A stretch of 64,000 bases of DNA, taken from Loripinus fragilis. Taxonomy: Eukaryota > Mollusca > Bivalvia > Lucinida > Lucinidae. Of the stretch, positions 57,058 to 64,000 are shown piece by piece. The first letter of the stretch is position 1. Every line of letters begins with the position of its first letter. Made by a program: the position numbers and the translations under genes. The notes below the pieces were generated by a model. That model was given only the letters and a program-made list of their open reading frames with translations, made no database searches and had not been told where the DNA came from. Location of the stretch: assembly GCA_964019695.1 (NCBI GenBank), contig CAXHUL010000216.1, positions 133,759 through 197,758 of the forward strand. Reading direction: 5' to 3'.

Positions 57058-58295
57058 AGACTTAAATTTAGACTTATTTCAAACATTAATAATGTTTATT
57101 TTGACAATATGGTAAGTCAAATATAACCTTCAGAGCTCCAACTAAGTAAAGCCAATACCTCGGATACCAAAGCCGCATTTTTAGACTTGCATTTGTCTAT
57201 TTCTAATGATAATGTTTCTACCAAACCTTATGATAAACGTGACGACTTTGATTTTGAAATTGTCAATTAACCATTTTTAGATGATGATGTTCCTCGCTCT
57301 ACATCCTTTGGAGTCTATATCTCTCTACTCATTCGTTTTGCCAGAGCATCTAGCTATGTTGCTGACTTCAACACTCGCAATAAATTGTTAACTCAGAAAC
57401 TTCTTAAACAAGGCTATCGGTATCATAAACTTCGCAAAACCTTTTCTAAATTTTATAGACGATACTATGATTTGATTTCCAAATTCCAAGTTGGACTTAA
57501 CCCTAACTTGCACCAAGAACTTTCGGAAACTGATTTCTATGTTGACTTGGTGTATAAATTGAAGAAGATTGTTGGCTCTAATAATTTTTCAGCGCAGTTC
57601 ATTAAAATAGTTTCCCATTATAAAAAGATTGGCTATAACATTAATGTATTGCAACAGACTGCATGCTTGGTGGTCAACCCAATCACGGTTGGCAGCTTTG
57701 CTTTCCTCTTTAGTTGCACCCTGGTGGGTCGGACTTCAGACTCTATGATGGTTCCGACTTAAAGACTTATCTATTGATGAGATGGTAGGGGCCTGATGCT
57801 TTGGCTGTTTGTTCGGCCCACCAGGGTTTACCTGTTGGATTTCTTTTGCTCCGGTATTCGGTTTTATTTACTGTTGAGTCTCTAACTTTGCTGTATCTCC
57901 TTGTTATATCTTGATTTATATGTTTTAGGAGATGGTGCATTGATAAGTTAGGGGTCTTTCATGCATACCAAATATCTATGTGTCTGGATCTACATCTGAA
58001 TTTGGGGGTGGGGTTGGCGCCGTTTAACCGGTTTAAACCCTCCAGTGGGGTATTTTGCTGACTGTTCCACGGCGGTACTTCTTTTGTGGATCTTTTGTAT
58101 TTTCTTCTGTCTTGTGTTTGCTGTCTATGTGCGTGTCTGTTTATATGTGTTTTGTGGTCACCTGTTGGGAAAGGGCTGACCTCTTGGCTCTCGTTTGTGG
58201 TGTCTTACTTTGAGTTTGTCATTTTCCCATTGGTATCCTGTATTAGGTGTGGTACTTGATTACATCGATTCCTGATCTTTGCACCCTTACTTACT
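57058..58295 (+). mobile_element. Penelope-like element, subfamily A, 5'-truncated
   Basis: RT-derived sequence from the equivalent of the YLDD motif onward, followed by a non-coding tail that ends CTGATCTTTGCACCCTTACTTAC. It is about 80% similar by eye to 44400-45565 and is inserted in the Gmr1-like protease (56325-57057). The open segment 57385-57762 (TQKLLKQGYRYHKLRKTFSKFYRR, then YDINVLQQTACLVVNPITV in degraded form) is the RT C-terminal region. Assignment to Penelope-like elements rests on overall RT pattern and is tentative. Confidence 0.62.
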
Positions 58296-58298
58296 TAT

Positions 58299-59946
58299 TA
58301 TACCCCCCGATACGAAGTATATAGGGGGTATATAGTTTTTGCCTTTTCTGTAATTATGTTTGTTTGTCTGTCTGTTTGTCTGTCTGTAAACATTTTTTCC
58401 ATAAATGATTTCTCAGCAACTACTTGGGTTCGGATTCTGAAATTTTGTACAAAGCTTGATATTGATGAGTTGTATTGTGTAACAAAAAACAGCCACATAT
58501 TGCATATCAGTCCCTTTATTTGTTCATTTTTCTTTCTCTCCAATTGAAATTTCTGTCACAGATTTCTCAGCTCCTATTGAGCCAGTGTCTTAAAATTTTG
58601 TGTACACCTTCAGGTAGACAAAGTGTACTGTGTAAATGGAAATTGAGTTGCTTATCCTCATTTTGCCTTCTTTTTCCAATTTTTCATTTTTTCCTTCTTT
58701 CACTCTTATATTATAATTTTTCCGTCAAAGATTCCGCAACTACTCCGCATCTACATTGGTTAGGGTCCTAAAATTTGGTACAAAGCTTGATAGTGATAAG
58801 TTGTATTGCATGATAAAAAACAGCCACACATTGCATATCAGTCCCTTAATTGTTCATTTTTCTTTCTCTCCAATGGAAATTTCTGTCACAGATTTCTCAG
58901 CTCCTATTGGGGCCAGTGTTTTAAAATTTTTTGTACACCTCCAGGTAGGCAAAGCGTACTGTGTAAATGAAAATTAAGATGCTAATCCTCATTTTGCCTT
59001 CTTTTTTCAATTTTTCCTTTTTTCCTTCTTTCACTCTTATATAATACATATGGACATTTTTTCTATCAAAGATTTCTCAGCAACTACTTGAGTTAGGATT
59101 CTGAAATTTTGTACAAAGCTTGATAGTGATCAGTTGTATTGTGTAACATAAAAAAGCAGTCACAAATTGCGTATTGGTCCCTTTATTTATTCATTTGTCT
59201 TTCTCTCCAATGAAAATTTCTGTCACAGATTTCTCGGTACCTATTGGAGCCAGTGTTTTAAAATTTTGTGTACACCTTCAGGTAGGCAAAGTGTACTGTG
59301 TAAATGAAAATTAAGATGCTAATTCTCATTTTGCCTTTTTTCCTTTTTTCCTTCTTTCACTCTTATATAATACATATGGACATTTTTTCGGTCAAAAGAT
59401 TTCTCAGCAACTACTTGAGTTAGGATTCTGAAATTTTGTACAAAGCTTTATAGTGATTAGTTGTATTGTGTAACAAAAAAAAACAGTCACAAATTGCGTA
59501 TTGGTCCCTTTATTTATTCATTTGTCTTTCTCCAATGAAAATTTATGTCACAGATTTCTCGGTACCTATTGGAGTCAGTGTTTTTAAATTTTGTGTACAC
59601 CTTCAGGTAGGCTAAGTGTATTGTGTAAATGAAAATAAAGATGCTAAAGCTCATTTTGCCTTCTTTTTTCAAATTTTCCTCTGTCACTCCTATATAACAC
59701 ATATACTTTCAGGTAGGCAAAGTGCATTGTGTAAATGAAAATTAAGGTGCTAATACTCATTTTGCCTTCTTTTTTCAAATTTTCAATTTTTCCTTCTGTC
59801 ACTCTTATATATCACATATGGACAATTTTGATTAAAGTTTTCTCATTTAGGATTATGAAATCTTTGATAATTTTGTCTTTTCTCTGAAAGTGTTACAACC
59901 TCTGATGGCTACCGCTGGGGGTATGTGAGCTTTGCTCACTTCTTGC
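58299..59946 (+). mobile_element. Helentron-like non-autonomous element (HINE family 2)
   Basis: Starts TTATACCCCC. Near the right end is GGGGGTA (59917-59923), followed by the stem-loop GTGAGCTTTGCTCAC (59925-59939) and TTCTTGC. This is the same asymmetric layout as family 1 with unrelated sequence. The interior is a tandem array of about 330-bp units (GATTTCTCAGCAACTACT-type motif at 58405, 58730, 59071 and 59399). Each unit is made of two related halves of about 160 bp (ATTTCTCAGCTCCTATTG variant). It sits directly after the tail of a Penelope-like copy. Confidence 0.65.
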
Positions 59947-60560
59947 TATATTTTTAGTCATTGGCAATATTAAATGTTCGAAATCCCTGATGTGACCCAT
60001 TTTTTCTCTAATGTAGTTACATGTAGAAAGAAGCGGTGTAAGAAAGATAGGAGAAAGAATAAAAGGTCAATGTCGTAGATAAGTTTATAAGGCAGAACAG
60101 GCAAGAATTACTCATGAAGCAAGCGTCTGACGTTAAGTTGACAGAGGTTAGGAGAAGGGTAGAGTCTGATAGTGTTACTAAGAGTGGTGGTTTATCTGGT
60201 GGTGACACTAAGTTCATTCGTAGGAATGGTTTGATATATATGCATTTTAAGAAGAATGCTAAAGTTTTATTACAATTAGTTGTTCCTTCTAGTTTGACAC
60301 ACAGCGTTAAGAATTTGACCCATGAATCACTAAGAGTGCTAAATCACGTATTCAGAAAGGAAACTATAAGTAGGGTCTTAGATTAAATTTATTGGCCTGG
60401 TGTATGTAGAGAGGTAACACAATTTTGTAAGTCTTGTGCCACTTGTCAAAGGACAAATCAAAACATAAAGGTCGCAAGTAAGAATAGTTGTAGTATACCC
60501 CAGAAAATATGTCCTCTAAGGAGGTAGAGGCTAGCTGTACAAGATTTAAGTCATGACAGT
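59947..60560 (+). pseudogene. Second Gmr1-like family: protease end, linker and integrase zinc finger
   Basis: Begins with VIGNI, the expected continuation of the protease broken at 57055. A basic VVT-R/K linker follows, then an open stretch at 60114-60386 (KLTEVRRRVESDS, then LVVPSSLTHSVKNLTHESL), and after one stop the rest of an HHCC integrase domain (YWPGVCREVTQFCKSCATC). Integrase therefore follows protease directly, with no RT between. Similarity fades near 60560, within the start of the catalytic core. Confidence 0.62.
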
Positions 60561-61863
60561 AGACTGTTGATATGAGCAAGTCACGGTGATAAAATTCTAG
60601 CAACAGAGTTTGACTTCAACGTGAAGAATTACGTTCATTTTATTTTAAGCAAAGAAAGAATATTTCTTTCAATAGTAGTCCCTATGAGAATAGAAAATAA
60701 CTCTAAAGGGCATTAAATTGAGAATCAGCCAAACTTAAACTACACCAATATTTCAGTTTTTTTTTAAATCATCAAATTTTGATGCTGCGAATACAGTGGT
60801 TACAGTATAACAACGGGTTCTTTCAGAGAAATCAGCGATATATACGGACACGTGTACAATCTCAAGAATTATACACGTGAGTGCATGGGTAATTTGTGTA
60901 ACTATTATGACATCCATTTTGGAGATGTGGTCATTGCTGATACGTGATGCGTGTGATATCGCAACTAACGTGGAATATTTAGCTTCATATTATACCATTA
61001 TTGTTTTCGATGAGGTTGATATTATACAATTACTGACTTCAATCAGGTAGACATAAGGACTTATCTACCTGAAAAAGTGATAGTCACAGAGGCCTCAAGA
61101 CACTGAGGTGAATAGTACTTAGGGTGGATAAATCCTTATTTCTTCTGAAATTGGTGTCAATAACTGTTTTGTTATATGACTTTTCAAATACTTTTTCTAC
61201 TTTCACTTTTAAAGCTCGATGTATACTGTTGAAGTCATGCACAACCTAAGGACTTTCTTACAAGTTTTTGCAACTGTTTATAATAGTTTAACATTTTAAT
61301 ATAAATTATAAAACTCATACAACACTTTTTTTACATTTTGTTTTATTCAAACAAAGACAAATAAACAAACAAAACAAAACTGTTGTTTAAGTTCATTTTA
61401 AAGTCTTTAATTTACCTATTGGGAGATGAAACAGCAAAACATGTCAATCCATGCACCCCATGCTAATTTCATACTCACATACCCATCATGCTTTTTCTAG
61501 AGAGTGATATAAGAAAAGTGTCAAATATATCAACCTCTGGAAAGTAGCTTGAGCGGGTGTTCATCCTATACCAAGCTGTAGACCAGTTTAGACCAGATTT
61601 TAGGTAGACATAGCGATATATGACGACAATCTTGTCCATGCTTTTTCTTTGATATAATCTATATGATTTTGCCGAGAGCAGCTGCTAGATAGAATAAATA
61701 ATACCTTAGCGTTTGTGGGATTCGACTTATTGATCTGTTGATCTTGAGTAATTACAGGGGGTGAACAGTTTTGGTTTTTCGTGAGATCAACAGAGATTCT
61801 GTTGTTAAGAGATACAACTTTACAGGCCACTTAAGAGCTCACTGTGTTATCATTTCAAGAATA
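60561..61863. other. No feature seen
   Basis: AT-rich. May include decayed remainder of the Gmr1-like element to its left, but no motif survives. Confidence 0.5.
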
Positions 61864-62096
61864 GTAAGTGAGTATGATCAGAAAATACCACAAATACAAA
61901 CTGCAGACAACCCCGTGGCACCACGAGGAAGAGCCGCTCAACCATCACGAGACACCAGAAGGACAAATTAAGCAAAGCAATCAGCTCTCTCTTCCCCATC
62001 AAGATGATTGCAATACTAGAATGGACACAAAGTAACGTACAACAAAACATAGAACAACCACAGACTCCCAAAAAGGGAGTAACAATAAACAAAAGG
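61864..62096 (-). repeat. Penelope-like subfamily B 3' tail (solo)
   Basis: 5'-truncated copy with the same blocks as 53162-53430. On the minus strand it ends GATCATACTCACTTACT. Confidence 0.6.
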
Positions 62097-62195
62097 TCTA
62101 CATTAATGAATGCATTTGGATCTTCAACAATGATAATATATAGACTTGTATCATCTGCGAAAAGTCGTATGGATGACCCAATGTTGTGAACTATA

Positions 62196-63175
62196 CTTAA
62201 GGACTTTGTAAACGCATCTGGAATGACAGTGAGATAATTATTATTGCATGATATTGTCTAACCAGCTTGTAGTGTGTCCTAGAAAATTCATGGATGTAAA
62301 TTTACTTTAAGGTATTGAAAAAGTATCCATTTTAAGACAGGGGTGGTCGATTTTGAAGGACACAAATTCAGCTGCAAGTTAACACGCGTTAGTTTTGATT
62401 CCTTACTCAACACATTTGCACAATCATCATTGAATGATTAGAAATGAATTGACAGTTCGGTATGCTCAAAATTACACCCCTTTAAAAACACCGATATACC
62501 CCACCCACCCTGATAACTATAGTCTAGTAATAAAATTCAACGTCTTGGGCCTTTCAAAGTTTCGATTTTTTACTTCCGGATTTATTGGAAGTGGCTAAGG
62601 ACATACACAAATTACGGATTATGCATAAATTGCGCTTGTATTACGTGTCTTTTGTATTGTGCAAGTGGTGTTAACATAATTTTTAAGATGTTCCCGATCA
62701 CATGACAGCATATCTCCTGCCTAGATTTACATCAAAACGTCTTCCCCACATAGCTGCCAGTGTATGTAGACAAGAGCAGTCATGAAAGCGTGCTAAAAGG
62801 TAACTTATGAAGATGTTTCTAAAAAGGAGCTATAAATTGATGTTCAAATTTGACGTTTATTTTCGAAATTTTGAAGTTATCAATTACTTTTAATTAGAAA
62901 AAGTTTATAAACTCTTATGGTGGTATGGTATTATACACGCTACAGTTTAAGCATAAAAATAATCAAAAGGCTTCATTTAACTGTGCAGAAAGGTGCTGGA
63001 TGCTGTATGTATCCATGTGACGTCATCAGCAGCGTCGCGTGATAGTGCAGTCAAATTAACGACCGATTCAAACCATTTCTTGGTTGCACATTAAAACCTG
63101 CGAATAACTTATCAATCGCATACGGTTTGCAAGAAAATTGCAAAAATATTTTATTGCGTTTTCAAAGTCCTCTAG
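62196..63175. mobile_element. Tc1/mariner-type MITE
   Basis: CTTAAGGACTTTGTAAACGCA and the complement of TTGCGTTTTCAAAGTCCTCTAG form TIRs related to those at 35966/36826, with TA on each side. 980 bp, interior non-coding. Confidence 0.65.
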
Positions 63176-63367
63176 TATATATCGTTAAAATAAAGAAGAA
63201 AGAGAAATGGACTAAGTATAGACCCTTGTTGTATCCCAGCTATGATTAAAGTCCATACAGACTGCACACCAGACATCCAGACAAAACAACTTGTTTACGT
63301 TGTTCCTACCAATTAAGTATTGGGTGAACCAAGTTAAGAGATTACCAGATATACTAGATGATTTTAA

Positions 63368-63577
63368 CCCTTAAAGCGCCAATAACGACTGCAGCAGACG
63401 ACAAATTTTGCAACATTTTCCCTAATTTTCAGAAGAAATAAGGTATGGTATTTCATTAGAATCGTCTGCCAGCAGACGATTCTCATGAAATATCATGCCT
63501 TATTTGTTGTTTTTGAAAAAAAAACGGAAAATTTTTAAATTTTCGTCTGCTGCAAATTATAGGTGGCGCTTTAAGGG
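63368..63577. mobile_element. piggyBac-type palindromic MITE in TTAA
   Basis: TTAA at 63364-63367 and 63578-63581 flank perfect 13-bp ends CCCTTAAAGCGCC / GGCGCTTTAAGGG. Inner arms pair too (GCAGCAGACGA / TCGTCTGCTGC), with a central hairpin AGAATCGTCTGCC / AGCAGACGATTCT. 210 bp. Confidence 0.78.
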
Positions 63578-63782
63578 TTAACTTAGGAATTAAGCCAGGG
63601 TGCCAAACACAGTCAAATGCTTTGCTGATGTAGAAGTAAATTGCTCTGGCCTCTTTTCCTACATCTATAACTTTTATTTTACATAAATAAGATCAAATAA
63701 CTGTAGAGTCCCCCAAATCCGGAATGAAAAAGTAAGAATGTTGTTGTCCAATAAGTGATAAAAATATTCATTTTATACAATT

Positions 63783-63915
63783 ATTGACTTATGTTGAGGT
63801 TGTCATGGAGTGTTATTGAACATTAAACGTCATATTGACCGACTCGGAGCGGAGTTAATATGATTAGTTTACTGCTCAATAACACTCCATGTCTACCGAA
63901 ACATAAGTCAACAAT
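63783..63915. repeat. Long hairpin repeat
   Basis: TTGACTTATGTTGAGG and CATGGAGTGTTATTGA pair with TCAATAACACTCCATG and ACATAAGTCAA, around a loop containing GACTCGGAGCGGAGT. Confidence 0.6.
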
Positions 63916-64000
63916 TGTTTTATTATATGATAAATGTAAATTATGCATTTCCTGCCATTTTAGACCATTAAAACCATTGGCGTTACGGATTGATCATTCA

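Noticed and set aside
58298..58977. Several 60-100 codon frames with repeated SPFICSFF/ISPLIVHFSF
   Set aside because: They arise from the 330-bp tandem units of the Helentron-like element, on both strands.

Overview
This is eukaryotic, AT-rich DNA from a repeat-dense animal genome. The best guess is a bivalve mollusc. The grounds are the split host genes with spliceosomal introns, the tRNA-derived SINEs with a mollusc/deuterostome-type central domain, the Helentron-like elements with internal tandem arrays (compare the oyster and mussel 'pearl' elements), and the Penelope-like and Gmr1-like retroelements. Species cannot be read from the sequence. There are two assembly gaps (27775-27974, 200 N; 42820-42842, 23 N).

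Host genes are sparse. A TMEM267-like coding exon lies on the minus strand at 3091-3369. A multi-exon leucine-rich-repeat gene runs on the plus strand from 22391, with exons at 22391-22685, 23558-23702 and probably 24849-24911; a possible further exon is at 28521-28675. Its introns hold a SINE, a MITE nested in another MITE, a TIR element with a 28-base C run, a second SINE, a (TA)56 microsatellite and the large gap.

The rest is mobile DNA. The main item is a complete LTR retrotransposon at 10397-17144 (742/741-bp LTRs, 4-bp target duplication). It is Ty3/gypsy-type by sequence, but its pol order is protease - integrase - RT - RNase H, which is the order of the Gmr1 group. Its capsid has a SCAN-like C-terminal half. 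A second, 3'-truncated copy lies inverted at 28817-34351 and keeps an intact 18-nt primer site matching tRNA-Pro. A third, unrelated Gmr1-like element is split at 56325-57057 and 59947-60560 by a Penelope-like copy followed by a Helentron-like element. The two flanks meet inside the protease and run straight into an integrase zinc finger, so it shows the same domain order.

Two subfamilies of a Penelope-like retroelement appear several times, some copies with RT sequence and some as 3' tails only. One copy (53162-56250, minus) is itself split by a 1-kb Helentron-like element. The 47.4-51.2 kb region is a 3.8-kb structure bounded by inverted arms and filled with a degenerate 32-bp minisatellite. 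Many small non-autonomous DNA elements have clear ends: a Mutator-type MITE with 10-bp TSD (18545-19153), a piggyBac-type MITE in TTAA (63368-63577), a Tc1 deletion derivative that still carries transposase HTH sequence (35966-36826), and others with TIRs made of tandem motifs.

No rRNA or tRNA genes, CRISPR arrays or bacterial operons are present. Element boundaries were read by eye and may be off by a few bases where no TSD is stated.
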